64,000 nt of DNA, taken from contig NZ_CABVLM010000007.1 in NCBI RefSeq assembly GCF_902498845.1, positions 221,277 through 285,276 on the forward strand. Direction: 5' to 3'. A model generated the notes under the pieces. That model ran no database searches and was not told where the DNA came from. It saw only the letters and a list, made by a program, of their open reading frames with translations. This DNA comes from Pseudoalteromonas rhizosphaerae. GTDB taxonomy: Bacteria > Pseudomonadota > Gammaproteobacteria > Enterobacterales > Alteromonadaceae. Positions within the stretch are counted from its first letter, which is position 1; every line of letters starts with the position of its first letter. Shown here piece after piece: positions 8,565 to 17,664 of the stretch. The position numbers and the translations under genes are program-made.

Positions 8565-11500
8565 ATGCCATTAAGTACTTTGCCGCCCGCCACAACTGAT
8601 AACGACCAAAAACAACTGTGTGTATTACTTGCACTGATAATAAGTGGCTCATCGCATGGCTATGAGAACTCTGTCCAGCAGCTCACTAAACGTCTTTATA
8701 GTCACATTAAAAATGGCTATTCATTTTCTCAAGCTGAAGTCGCTAAATATACTAAACAACTCGAATCTAAAGATTTAATTTGGAAGCTCCCCTACGGACC
8801 AAACTTTCGTATATCAGTTAGCGCAGTTGCTTATGGAGCTATTAATGCGATAAAACATCAGCCAGTTCTATGGCATGCTTTTTTAACCGAAGCTACAAAA
8901 AGCTATTATTACCACGATCAAGCCGTGCACTTTCTGCACCTGCTATTTAATGATCTTGACCGCGCAAAAAGCGGAAAAAAACCGCTCCCTAGTGATTTAT
9001 CACTTGAGCTTGATAGCGCTTTTGTTAATTTGCTCGCGCAATCACCATACAGCGAGCAACTGTGGCAATGCCTACCTGAGCAATGGCAACAGCTTTGCTT
9101 AGATAACTTTATCCGCGGTCAATTTTTCAACCTCACCAGTGAGCATGCATGGCCGACTCTGATTGCCAAAGCGCTCCCAACAACAGAGCTGAGAAAACGC
9201 ATTTATCTGAATGAGAATTTAGCCATATTATTACAAGAAGATAATTTTGCTGAATTGCTAGATGATAAAAGAGACCGTGTTTTAGCCACTTTTTATGAAG
9301 CAAATACCAATGCCATCAAGGGTGAGTTTATTGATATTGCTTTGATACAGTATAAAAGCGCTTTAACTGCGTTTAGAAAAAACTTTGGCAAAGGCATCTA
9401 TCCGACCGAGATCACCGGATTACTTTACACTATATGCCTATTTATCAGTGCAACCGCTGCAGATATTAAACAACTAAATACCTGTCGAAAATGGTATCAA
9501 AAAAATCTTGGGGAATTAAGCCACCCAAGCCAAGCGATTGATTATTTGCTGGAAGAGGATTTAGCTAACTATCAAAACCATCGTTTAAGCAACAGCTTAA
9601 GTCATCTACTTGGTAACCCGAATGCATTAGCGCCATTATTTTGCTTATTACTGGCAATTATTAAAAACGCCACAGACGAACAGGTAAATCATCTAAGGGG
9701 TGATACCGAACTGTTAAAACAGCTCAATAGCGCAATTAGTGCGCATCAACACTGGTTAGCTGAGCAATGCCAGCACTTAGTTAATTGGCTTAGCGATGAC
9801 ACACCATTACCCAATACTGGTTTATTACAGCACTTTACCCGCGTCCCACAATGGCAGCGTTGGCTTAATGATATTAGCCAAATTGATACGCCCACTGCGC
9901 AGCAACGAATTATATGGCAACTGGATTTAACCCATTTAGATTTACCGCTCATACAAGCCAAAGTACAGCAACTCAATGCCAAAGGCGAATGGACCAAAGG
10001 TCGTAAAGTAAACGCCCAAGAACTTGCTTATAGCCAGTATCAAGATGCATTAACCAGCGTCGATCATAACTTAGTACAAGTGCTCAACAACCATGCCGGT
10101 TTTGGTTATCACGAGATACACGCAACGGCTGCGGTATTACAAGCATTAATAGGGTTTAAAGGGCTTGAAGATCACAATGGACAGCCACTTACGCTGATCA
10201 AAGGCGAGTTTGTCATTGAAATTGCACAAGACAGCAATGATTGCTATAGCCTTGTAATGCAACCGAGTATCAGCGATCCGGACTGTGACTTTTTACTTAT
10301 CCACAGCCATGCAAATTGTTACCAAGTATTCGCCATTGATGACAAACAGCTAAAATTACTGCAATTATTTGAGCAACAACCCAATAATTTAACCGAAGAA
10401 AAACTGCCACAACTGAATGCCGCATTACAAGTACTGGCAAACGAGCATCATATTAGTAGCCAACGTACCGAGTTTTCCCATATCAACAACGTACGCCAAG
10501 GCTTATGTGAATTTGCCGCAGTGATCGCTCTTACCCAATTAGGTATCAATATTAATTTTTATGCCATGCCAAATGGCGTAGATGGCCCTTGGGTTGAACC
10601 CGGTATTGGTGCTTTAACACTCGCACATACTGATGATGATCAAACCGACAGCATTGTAATTAAACGTGATTTAAAAGCAGAGCAAAAAGCATTTAGAAAA
10701 TTACTGAAAAATATGGCCGGATTATTTGCTGATCGGCAATCACCGCAACATAATCAAATTCAACAGCAGTTTTATTTACCTGAAGATATTAGCCAAGCAA
10801 TTGAGTTACTTGAAGCTGCGCAAAAAGCACAGTCTCTGGTATTAAGTTGGGACGAAACGAGCCAAGGCATGAGAGTTGCCAAAAGCCAGCACCTTTCTCT
10901 TAACTTAAATGATGATAACGATTGGTTAAGCGTCAGTGGTAAAATCTCACTCCCTAGCGGCCAAATATACGAATTACAAACTCTGCTTAAAGCCCCGCGC
11001 CGTGGCAGCATTTTAGAGTTTTCGGAAGGCAATTCATTATTATTGGATCAGCGTTTAACTAACTTATTAAATCGCTTAGAAGGGATGCAAAATATTGATA
11101 AGCACAACCCAAGTGATGAACTACGGATTGCCAACGCGCGTGCATTGCCTTTACACCAAAGCATTGCCGACTTAGGTGATGTCACATTTGGTGACAGCTG
11201 GAAAACGCGTTTAGCTAAATTTGAGCAAACTATCGACCCTACCTTACCTGCACATTTAGTCCATATTTTACGAGACTATCAAGTAGTCGGGGTAAAATGG
11301 CTAATGCAACTGGCCAACTGGGGACTCAATGCTTGTTTAGCCGATGACATGGGGCTGGGTAAAACCTTACAAACCTTAACCGTGTTACAAATGCGCAGTA
11401 GTTTAGGTGCCAGTGTAGTGGTTGCGCCAAAATCTGTGTGTCATAACTGGCAAGTTGAAACCGAGCGATTCGCGCCGGCTTTGCATGTAAAAATCATTGA

Positions 11501-12626
11501 AAACGCCACTGCATGCGCTGATATTCTCACAACGGCTGGTAAACACGATTTAGTGATCGTCAGTTATGGTTTACTGCCACTAATTGGTGAACAACTGGCG
11601 CAATTTTCTTTTGCTAATATTGTCTTTGACGAAGCACAAGCAATTAAAAACCCCTTGAGTTTAAGAGCTAAAGCCGCATTTGCACTCAATGGTCAATTTA
11701 AAATTGCCCTGTCAGGCACGCCAATCGAAAACCATTTAGGTGAACTGTGGAGCTTGTTTAACTTTTTAATGCCAGGCTTTTTACATACCCTGCCAGTATT
11801 TAAAAAGCGCTTTGGTAACGCCGATAAAAACCAACAACAAGCCGATACCCTGAAAACCCTCATTGCTCCATTTATCCTGCGTCGAACCAAACAAACGGTA
11901 TTGACCGAGTTACCAGAAAAAACCGAAATAAACTTAACCTTCGCATTAAGTGAAAAAGAGCAAGCACTGTACGAAGCAACTCGTTTAAACGCACTTGAAC
12001 AAGCAAATCAGGAAGACAGCCAATACATTACTATCTTGGCGTCATTAACTAAATTACGCCGCGCTTGTATTGCCCCGCAGTTGTTACTGGAAAATAGTAA
12101 GTTGCCATCGAGTAAACTCGACACTGCAGAAGCGATTATTGAAGAATTACTAGAAAACAACCACCAAGCGCTGATCTTCAGCCAATTTGTCGATGTGTTA
12201 AAACTGGTTGAAAAGCGCTTACAAAAACGCGGCATCGATTATTGTTATCTTGACGGCAGCATGAGTACTAACAAACGCAAACAACAAGTTGATAAATTTC
12301 AAGCAGGTCATGCACCACTGTTTTTGATCAGCTTAAAAGCAGGCGGCACGGGGCTTAATTTAACCGCTGCTGATTATGTACTGCATCTCGATCCGTGGTG
12401 GAATCCTGCGGTTGAACAACAAGCATCAGATCGTGCGCATCGCCTAGGGCAAACACGCCCCGTTACTGTGTACCGACTGATAGCACAAAATACCATTGAA
12501 GAAAAAATCCTGCAATTGCACGAACATAAACAAGCACTCGCAGATAAAGTACTCGCCGGCAGTGGTGATGCTGGGCAAATGTCTAAAGATCAACTACTGG
12601 CGCTGTTAAGTAACAGCGAAATGTAG
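8565..12626 (+). CDS. SNF2-family DEAD/DEAH helicase, 1353 residues
   Basis: A large stand-alone bacterial Snf2 ATPase. The C-terminal 450 residues hold the motor: motif I ADDMGLGKT (about residue 925), motif II FDEAQAIKN (about 1020), motif III ALSGTPIENHLGELWSLF, motif V LKAGGTGLNLTAADYV and motif VI QASDRAHRLGQTRPV. The N-terminal 900 residues carry no motif I recognise and no evident SWIM-type CxC zinc motif. Such proteins move along DNA or strip proteins from it, in roles ranging from transcription recycling to defence; which applies here is not readable. The ATG start has only a weak ribosome-binding site. Codon use looks like its neighbours, so it may be a resident gene. Confidence 0.9.
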   Translation: MPLSTLPPATTDNDQKQLCVLLALIISGSSHGYENSVQQLTKRLYSHIKNGYSFSQAEVAKYTKQLESKDLIWKLPYGPNFRISVSAVAYGAINAIKHQPVLWHAFLTEATKSYYYHDQAVHFLHLLFNDLDRAKSGKKPLPSDLSLELDSAFVNLLAQSPYSEQLWQCLPEQWQQLCLDNFIRGQFFNLTSEHAWPTLIAKALPTTELRKRIYLNENLAILLQEDNFAELLDDKRDRVLATFYEANTNAIKGEFIDIALIQYKSALTAFRKNFGKGIYPTEITGLLYTICLFISATAADIKQLNTCRKWYQKNLGELSHPSQAIDYLLEEDLANYQNHRLSNSLSHLLGNPNALAPLFCLLLAIIKNATDEQVNHLRGDTELLKQLNSAISAHQHWLAEQCQHLVNWLSDDTPLPNTGLLQHFTRVPQWQRWLNDISQIDTPTAQQRIIWQLDLTHLDLPLIQAKVQQLNAKGEWTKGRKVNAQELAYSQYQDALTSVDHNLVQVLNNHAGFGYHEIHATAAVLQALIGFKGLEDHNGQPLTLIKGEFVIEIAQDSNDCYSLVMQPSISDPDCDFLLIHSHANCYQVFAIDDKQLKLLQLFEQQPNNLTEEKLPQLNAALQVLANEHHISSQRTEFSHINNVRQGLCEFAAVIALTQLGININFYAMPNGVDGPWVEPGIGALTLAHTDDDQTDSIVIKRDLKAEQKAFRKLLKNMAGLFADRQSPQHNQIQQQFYLPEDISQAIELLEAAQKAQSLVLSWDETSQGMRVAKSQHLSLNLNDDNDWLSVSGKISLPSGQIYELQTLLKAPRRGSILEFSEGNSLLLDQRLTNLLNRLEGMQNIDKHNPSDELRIANARALPLHQSIADLGDVTFGDSWKTRLAKFEQTIDPTLPAHLVHILRDYQVVGVKWLMQLANWGLNACLADDMGLGKTLQTLTVLQMRSSLGASVVVAPKSVCHNWQVETERFAPALHVKIIENATACADILTTAGKHDLVIVSYGLLPLIGEQLAQFSFANIVFDEAQAIKNPLSLRAKAAFALNGQFKIALSGTPIENHLGELWSLFNFLMPGFLHTLPVFKKRFGNADKNQQQADTLKTLIAPFILRRTKQTVLTELPEKTEINLTFALSEKEQALYEATRLNALEQANQEDSQYITILASLTKLRRACIAPQLLLENSKLPSSKLDTAEAIIEELLENNHQALIFSQFVDVLKLVEKRLQKRGIDYCYLDGSMSTNKRKQQVDKFQAGHAPLFLISLKAGGTGLNLTAADYVLHLDPWWNPAVEQQASDRAHRLGQTRPVTVYRLIAQNTIEEKILQLHEHKQALADKVLAGSGDAGQMSKDQLLALLSNSEM

Positions 12627-12697
12627 CTCAGACCTGTTTATCTTTCGAGATTATTACAGCAGCCCATGTGGTTTTTAGGCAGGTCTATGTAGCGCGG

Positions 12698-13453
12698 TTA
12701 TTCTTGGTGTGCCAAAGTAACCGCAAAGGCACTGGCATCTTCTAATGTCGAAAGCATCGCTGGAGTAGGCAAACAGATATCCTGAACAAAATGCAGTACG
12801 TGGGGCTGTGGCTCACCAAAAAGAATATCCAGCGCTAAGCGGTCTTTACCGTATAAACCACGGTGGATCATATTTGCCGAGAAAATTAATAAATCCCCTG
12901 CTTGCATTTCTATCACATGGCCGGTGGCTAAATCATCGCTGGTGTTGTTGTGATCAATAGCCAACCGAGTTGCCAGCTCATCAGGGGTATCCCAACGTCG
13001 ATGGGTACCTGGTACTAACTCAATACCTGGCTCATCCTCAAGCGCAACCCGACAATGTATCACTTCAGGACCCGATAGCGCAGCTTGCTGCTCCGCCAAG
13101 CTTAAATGGTATTGCATATCACGATGCCAATAATTTTCTTGCTCAGGATTAACCGGATTAAAAAACAACTGGGTATTCATAAAGGCCGCTGATTCAAGTA
13201 TCGAATCAACTTGAGCCATTAACTTATGGCTGGCAATAAACTTAAATAATACTAAGCGCTGGGCCTCATCTAAATAGGTATTTGCAGTTAAATAGGCACT
13301 ATTAACCGCCTTGGTTTGATAAAACTGTTGATTATCTGCGATCCATTGCTGATGAAAACAATTGATCACTTCGCGCTCATGCACAAGTTCACGTTCAGTG
13401 TAAAAACCTTTTACATGAAAAAAACCATGCTGCTCAAATTGGGTATTGATCAT
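12698..13453 (-). CDS. phytanoyl-CoA dioxygenase (PhyH) family protein
   Basis: A 251-residue Fe(II)/2-oxoglutarate-dependent oxygenase. The iron ligands are visible as HRDMQYH (His-x-Asp) and the distal His of MIHRG, with Arg in KDRLALDILF as the likely 2-oxoglutarate anchor. The open frame reaches back to 13525, but that would overlap the glycosylase gene by 68 bases. The ATG at 13453 begins MINTQFEQHGFF, the normal PhyH start, and lies 12 bases after GAGG, so it is preferred. The substrate is unknown. It is the last gene of a compact minus-strand run with the glycosylase and two VOC genes. Confidence 0.8.
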   Translation of the reverse strand: MINTQFEQHGFFHVKGFYTERELVHEREVINCFHQQWIADNQQFYQTKAVNSAYLTANTYLDEAQRLVLFKFIASHKLMAQVDSILESAAFMNTQLFFNPVNPEQENYWHRDMQYHLSLAEQQAALSGPEVIHCRVALEDEPGIELVPGTHRRWDTPDELATRLAIDHNNTSDDLATGHVIEMQAGDLLIFSANMIHRGLYGKDRLALDILFGEPQPHVLHFVQDICLPTPAMLSTLEDASAFAVTLAHQE

Positions 13454-13457
13454 CAAA

Positions 13458-14051
13458 CTAATCATCCTCACATTGCAAAATTGCTTGAATAGTTTGCGCC
13501 AACTGAGGCACCACATCACGCTCAAACCAAGGGTTTTTAGTTAGCCAAATATTATTACGCGGACTCGGGTGCGGCAATGGCAAAACATCTGGCCAATACT
13601 CACGCCATGATTTTACTAACTCAGTGAGGGGTAAATGTTTTGTGTGTGGTAAATGGTACGCTTGGGCATATTTACCCAGCACTATGGTTAACTTAATATT
13701 GGGCAGTGCCGCTAAAAGCTGGGAACGCCATGCAGGTGCGCATTCTTTACGCGGCGCTAAATCGCCTGACTTACCTTTACCTGGATAACAAAAGCCCATC
13801 GGCAAAATAGCAACCTTAGTTGCATCATAAAAATCGCATGGCTTAAGCCCTAACCACTCGCGCAGCCGCTTACCACTGGCATCATCAAATGGAATGCCAC
13901 TTTGGTGTACTTTAAGCCCCGGCGCTTGCCCTGCAATTAAAATACGCGCACTGGGATTAAATTGCAGCACCGGACGTGCCCCAAGCGCCAGCTCAGATTC
14001 ACAGATCACGCATTGACTAACTTGCTTTAACAAGGTGCTAGCCATCATCAC
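13458..14051 (-). CDS. uracil-DNA glycosylase family protein
   Basis: A 197-residue member of the UDG superfamily, which removes deaminated bases from DNA. Motif 1 appears as GQAPGLKVHQSGIPFDD (about 41-57) and motif 2 as LPHPSPRNN (about 155-163). The N-terminal CxxC (CVICE) may bind metal, with further cysteines at CYPG and CAP. It is closer to the short family-4/5-like proteins than to Ung. It overlaps the upstream VOC gene by 14 bases, with three ATG codons in a row (MMM) as possible starts, and ends five bases before the PhyH gene. This suggests a translationally coupled operon. Confidence 0.8.
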   Translation of the reverse strand: MMMASTLLKQVSQCVICESELALGARPVLQFNPSARILIAGQAPGLKVHQSGIPFDDASGKRLREWLGLKPCDFYDATKVAILPMGFCYPGKGKSGDLAPRKECAPAWRSQLLAALPNIKLTIVLGKYAQAYHLPHTKHLPLTELVKSWREYWPDVLPLPHPSPRNNIWLTKNPWFERDVVPQLAQTIQAILQCEDD

Positions 14052-14412
14052 TGCTTTGCCCTATTCGCCACAGCACACCACTTGGATCATAAATAACAAA
14101 ATCAATCATTTGCCACGCTTGCAAGCTTGGCTCAGTAATTTTTATATTATATTTTTGCGCCAACCCCGCACTTGTTAATTTATCATGCCATGCTGTCACA
14201 TCTGCAACTAATAAGTGCATCATAAAATTTTTAGCGTGCTCTGGATTATAAAAATTTTGCAGTAAAAAACTACAGTCTCCGTGGTAAAAGTACGCCATAT
14301 CTGGGGTTTCCCACGCGACTTGAAAGCCCATATGCTGATAAAACGCACAACTAAGCGCAAAATCTTTTGCTGGTACAAATGCTTTAATTTCTTCGCAACT
14401 CAAATCTGTCAT
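14038..14412 (-). CDS. VOC (glyoxalase/bleomycin-resistance fold) protein
   Basis: A 124-residue vicinal-oxygen-chelate protein built of two beta-alpha-beta-beta-beta units: first unit from IKAFVPAKDFALSCAFYQHMGF, second around MMHLLVADVTAWHDKL to FVIYDPSGVLWRIGQ. Such proteins are lyases, dioxygenases or drug-binding resistance proteins, and the sequence does not show which. It overlaps the glycosylase gene downstream by 14 bases. A second VOC gene lies 46 bases upstream. Confidence 0.8.
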   Translation of the reverse strand: MTDLSCEEIKAFVPAKDFALSCAFYQHMGFQVAWETPDMAYFYHGDCSFLLQNFYNPEHAKNFMMHLLVADVTAWHDKLTSAGLAQKYNIKITEPSLQAWQMIDFVIYDPSGVLWRIGQSSDDG

Positions 14413-14458
14413 TCAATTTCTTTCCTTGAGTTAGTAAAATTATGATCTGTTTTTGCGT

Positions 14459-14821
14459 TCAATTATGTTCTGACCACACTGCAAATTCATTGCCACTGGG
14501 CTCGGTAAAATGGAATCGGCGGCCCCCTGGAAAATCAAAAATTGGTTTTATAATACTCCCGCCATGTTGCTCTACTTTAGCCTGTGTTTGCGCAATATCC
14601 TCGCTATAAAATACTAATAAAGCTGCGCCATGTTGCGTTAATGAGCTAAGTGGTGCTTGATAAAAACCGCCATCAAGCCCAGCTGTATCAGCACTAAATG
14701 ACGTATATTCGGGGCCATAATCAATAAACTGCCAATCAAAAACCGCACTAAAAAATGCCTTAGTGACGATTAAATCTGCTGCGGCAAATTCAACATAATT
14801 AAGTTTTTTGTGTGCTGACAT
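14459..14821 (-). CDS. VOC family protein
   Basis: A 120-residue VOC protein beginning at the ATG at 14821, which has GGGAG five bases upstream. The frame is open back to 14875, but that adds an unsupported leader. Typical features are NYVEFAAADLIVTKAFFSAVFDWQF, then GGFYQAPLS and the C-terminal unit FPGGRRFHFTEPSGNEFAVWSE. It belongs to the glyoxalase-like group with the PxGNEFA(V)W ending. It is likely the first gene of the minus-strand run ending at the PhyH gene. Confidence 0.8.
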   Translation of the reverse strand: MSAHKKLNYVEFAAADLIVTKAFFSAVFDWQFIDYGPEYTSFSADTAGLDGGFYQAPLSSLTQHGAALLVFYSEDIAQTQAKVEQHGGSIIKPIFDFPGGRRFHFTEPSGNEFAVWSEHN

Positions 14822-14917
14822 AGTACTCCCTAAAAAATTAATGTAACGGCTTATAGCCTTCCAATCACTAAGCATACAAGCAGTTGAAAAATTTGCGAAC
14901 TTTTCAATTAAAACAGC

Positions 14918-14942
14918 AAATGATAAAAGCAGATCATCATTT
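14918..14942. promoter_or_regulatory. candidate Fur-like dyad before the DUF3649-PepSY-DUF3325 operon
   Basis: AAATGAT and ATCATTT form an inverted pair separated by 11 bases. Both arms resemble half of the Fur consensus. It lies about 140 bases before the start codon, upstream of a possible TATAAT at 15033-15038. A weak prediction, supported by the iron-linked families downstream. Confidence 0.35.
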
Positions 14943-15080
14943 TACTAAGTAAATATACTGAGTATTATTGCGCTGTCGTCGCGACAAACAACAAAGAAAA
15001 TACGAATCACTATCTTTTCTGTATCTAGAATATATAATACCCCCTTTATTCGCCCCCATTTGGGACTTTGAGGGATCATC

Positions 15081-15425
15081 ATGCACGCTCAATCTATCAA
15101 AAACAGCCAAACACTCTCTATAAGATCTAAATTAAGCCAAGCTTATCAAGCCCATGCTTACTGTTTTGCTGTTATCTCACGCTTTTTTGCCGCCATTGTT
15201 GGTGGTTATACCTTTACTGCCGTGTTTACCGCGTTACTGAGTATTATTTTACCGCTGAAAAAATCAGATGCTGTACTGCTTAGTATCAGCCTGACTATTT
15301 TAGTGTACAGCTGCGTGTTTATTTGGGCGTTTGCAGTTAAGTCATTACCTAAAATATGGATCACTATTTTACTAACTACTTCAGGGTGTGCTCTGATCTT
15401 ATCATTACTAAAGGGTTGGCTATGA
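15081..15425 (+). CDS. DUF3649 inner-membrane protein, iron-uptake-linked
   Basis: A 114-residue membrane protein with three predicted helices (around 33-53, 64-84, 92-110). The pattern SRFFAAIVGGYTFTA followed by LPLKKSDAVLLS and WAFAVKS fits DUF3649, a family usually found beside PepSY-type iron genes and TonB receptors. Its stop overlaps the next start by four bases (ATGA), showing translational coupling in a three-gene operon. The precise role, possibly ferric-siderophore reduction at the inner membrane, is inferred from context. Confidence 0.75.
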   Translation: MHAQSIKNSQTLSIRSKLSQAYQAHAYCFAVISRFFAAIVGGYTFTAVFTALLSIILPLKKSDAVLLSISLTILVYSCVFIWAFAVKSLPKIWITILLTTSGCALILSLLKGWL

Positions 15426-17029
15426 AAGAGAGTTTTTTCCGCTCCATGACCTGGATGCATACTTGGGTTGGATTATTAGTATGCTGGCTACTCTATTTAA
15501 TATTTTTTGCCGGCACGGTGAGTTTTTTTCGGGACGAAATAACGCTATGGAATCAACCAGCACTGCACAATGTACAAGCGCCTGAACAGCGTGTAGCGCA
15601 ACAGCGTAGCCAAATTATCAGTGGTATTAATTACCTACAAAATGCAGGCCCGGAGTCTACGCGTTGGGGAATTTACTTGCCCACAGAGCGAAAACCGCAG
15701 CTTAACTATGCTTATGAAAAGCCTCGTCCTGAAGGGAAGCGTTTTGGTGGTTGGCAAGAGCACAATATCAACCCACAAACAGGCGACGAAATAGCACAAA
15801 CAAGAGACACCAGAGGTGGTAACTTTTTTTATCGACTGCATTTTGACCTACATTACATTGATGTACGCACAGCCCGTTGGATTGTCTGCTTTGCGAGCTT
15901 ATTTATGTTGGTAGCGCTGATATCTGGGGTGGTGATCCACAAACGTATTTTTAAAGATATGTTTAGCTTTCGTGCCAATAAAGGCAGCCGCAGTTGGTTA
16001 GATGGTCATAATGTATCGTCAGTATTGGCGTTACCTTTTCATATTATGATCACCTATACAGGCCTAATCACGCTAATATTTATGTTATTCCCCTATCCAG
16101 CAATGACCGCATACGAAGATGGTATTCGTGGTTTATTTAACGATGTGTCACCCACTAATGTGCGCACCAAAACTAGCCCAGATAGCGCCCCATTAATAGC
16201 CATCGATACTATTTTAGATCAAGTTTATACTAACTGGCCTGATGCTGACTTAACACAAATATCAATTCGTGATCCAAATAAAGCCTCAGCCACAATTACA
16301 GTCCGTGCAGATACCGCTAGCCTAGTTCGCGACCAAACACCCACCTTATTATTTAACGGTGTAGATGGCAGCTTAATAGCTAAAACTGCTGCCCAATTAA
16401 CCAATACAGAAGTGTTCTATGACTCGCTAACAGCCCTACACACAGGCCGTTTAGCTAACCCATTATTACGCTGGTTATACTTTTTATGCGGCGTAGCTGG
16501 CTGTGTAATGATAGCAACTGGCTGTATTATGTGGGCTAAGCGTATTCGCGAACGCATGAAAAAAGACCAACCCGCTACAATTGGCTTAAAGTTGGTAGAA
16601 GGGTTAAACCTTGCCACATTAATGGGCTTACCACTTGCAACCTGCGCATTTTTTATTGCCAACCGGTTACTGCCTATGACAACCCCTGAGCGCGCAGATA
16701 AAGAAATACTTGCATTTTTTGTGACTTGGCTAGCTGTTGCTTTGTTTGCGCTATTTAAACGCGCAAGACCGCAGTGGATTTTACTCGCGTGGATCAACGG
16801 TATCGCCTGTATCAGCGTGCCTGTTATTAATGCTCTTACCACCAATGGCAATCTAATAAGCTACTTGCTAAACGGCCAATGGGCGTTGTTTAGTTTTGAT
16901 TTAATGTGCTTAGTATTTGCAGCCTTATTTGTAATTCAGGCCAAAAAAATACCAACTCACACTCCGGCGAAAACACCCCAACAACGGGCGCGCCGTTCAG
17001 CAAAAACCAAGTTACAGGAGCAATCATAA
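15422..17029 (+). CDS. PepSY-associated transmembrane protein, putative ferric-siderophore reductase
   Basis: A 535-residue inner-membrane protein starting at the ATG at 15422. The longer open frame from 15356 lies inside the preceding gene. Features: first helix MHTWVGLLVCWLLYLIFFAGTVSFF, periplasmic PepSY-like loop, HFDLHYID and ARWIVCFASLFMLVALISGVVIHKRIFKDMFSFR, then HNVSSVLALPFHIMITYTGL, HTGRLANPLLRWLYFLCGVAGCVM and several C-terminal helices. Conserved histidines at the ends of helices suggest heme or iron handling, as in PiuB/FsrB-type ferrisiderophore reductases. It is coupled to DUF3649 (ATGA overlap) and to DUF3325 (TAATG overlap). The substrate is unknown. Confidence 0.85.
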   Translation: MKESFFRSMTWMHTWVGLLVCWLLYLIFFAGTVSFFRDEITLWNQPALHNVQAPEQRVAQQRSQIISGINYLQNAGPESTRWGIYLPTERKPQLNYAYEKPRPEGKRFGGWQEHNINPQTGDEIAQTRDTRGGNFFYRLHFDLHYIDVRTARWIVCFASLFMLVALISGVVIHKRIFKDMFSFRANKGSRSWLDGHNVSSVLALPFHIMITYTGLITLIFMLFPYPAMTAYEDGIRGLFNDVSPTNVRTKTSPDSAPLIAIDTILDQVYTNWPDADLTQISIRDPNKASATITVRADTASLVRDQTPTLLFNGVDGSLIAKTAAQLTNTEVFYDSLTALHTGRLANPLLRWLYFLCGVAGCVMIATGCIMWAKRIRERMKKDQPATIGLKLVEGLNLATLMGLPLATCAFFIANRLLPMTTPERADKEILAFFVTWLAVALFALFKRARPQWILLAWINGIACISVPVINALTTNGNLISYLLNGQWALFSFDLMCLVFAALFVIQAKKIPTHTPAKTPQQRARRSAKTKLQEQS

Positions 17030-17364
17030 TGCATGAATTACTGCAATTGAGCCTATGTTTACTGGCATTTAATTGTTTTGCTTTGGCTAAATTTAATCAT
17101 TACCGTGATGTATTTAAAACCCGCCCTAGCGACAAACTCAGTAAACAGTTTTTGATCGCTGCTTGGATCAGTATTTTACTAAGCTTAGTACTGAGTGTTG
17201 TACAACATAACGGCTACGGCGCTTTACTATTTTGTGGTTATATGGCGCTAAGTGTCTTAATATTAATGATTTTTTATAGCTTCAAAGCATCTTGGGTAAA
17301 AATAATGAGTGCTTTAAATATCACCGTTGTAATGCTCAGTGGGCTGTTTTTAACTGTTTTTTAA
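17029..17364 (+). CDS. DUF3325 inner-membrane protein
   Basis: A 111-residue protein with four predicted helices. The start at 17029 overlaps the stop of the PepSY gene by one base (TAATG), with AGGAG upstream; the longer open frame from 16906 lies inside that gene. LCLLAFNCFALAKFNHYRDVFKTRPS at the N-terminus fits DUF3325, which accompanies PepSY and DUF3649 in iron-uptake operons. Last gene of the operon. Confidence 0.75.
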   Translation: MHELLQLSLCLLAFNCFALAKFNHYRDVFKTRPSDKLSKQFLIAAWISILLSLVLSVVQHNGYGALLFCGYMALSVLILMIFYSFKASWVKIMSALNITVVMLSGLFLTVF

Positions 17365-17392
17365 GCTTAGTTAGTAAAAATATGATCTGAGC

Positions 17393-17423
17393 AAAAAAAA
17401 AGGCAAACTAACTTAGTTTGCCT
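17393..17423 (-). terminator. intrinsic terminator, minus strand
   Basis: Perfect 10-bp stem AGGCAAACTA / TAGTTTGCCT with loop ACT. Read on the minus strand it is followed by eight T. It faces transcription coming from the lipocalin gene, 240 bases away, or from the long hairpin element in between. Confidence 0.75.
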
Positions 17424-17452
17424 ATATCCAAATGATTTGGTTATAAATAGCA

Positions 17453-17525
17453 GGGGGATACTCATGTTACAAATAGCTTGATTGAAGCTATTGCCAATCA
17501 AGCTATGTGGAACATAATATCCCTC
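17453..17525. repeat. long imperfect hairpin in the convergent intergenic region
   Basis: Nested inverted arms: a 12-bp perfect core ATAGCTTGATTG (17473-17484) / CAATCAAGCTAT (17495-17506), extended by ATGTT / AACAT and by GGGGGATA / TATCCCTC, with only a few mismatches over about 73 bases. Possibly a small RNA, a MITE remnant or a transcription barrier. With the terminator at 17393 it fills most of the 300-base gap between the DUF3325 and lipocalin genes. Confidence 0.65.
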
Positions 17526-17664
17526 TAATGTGTCATATTTATTACCTAGTAATTACTTTTTAATATAAAAAAATAAAACCTATTACTGTGTAGTCGTAGC
17601 AAAGTCAAAGTTACACACGCCGCCCTACATAGCTATTCTCTATCACTGTAAAGGGGATTTACAG

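Noticed and set aside
15356..15421. Longer N-terminus for the PepSY membrane protein
   Set aside because: It would overlap the DUF3649 gene by 70 bases; the ATGA overlap at 15422 gives the normal family start.
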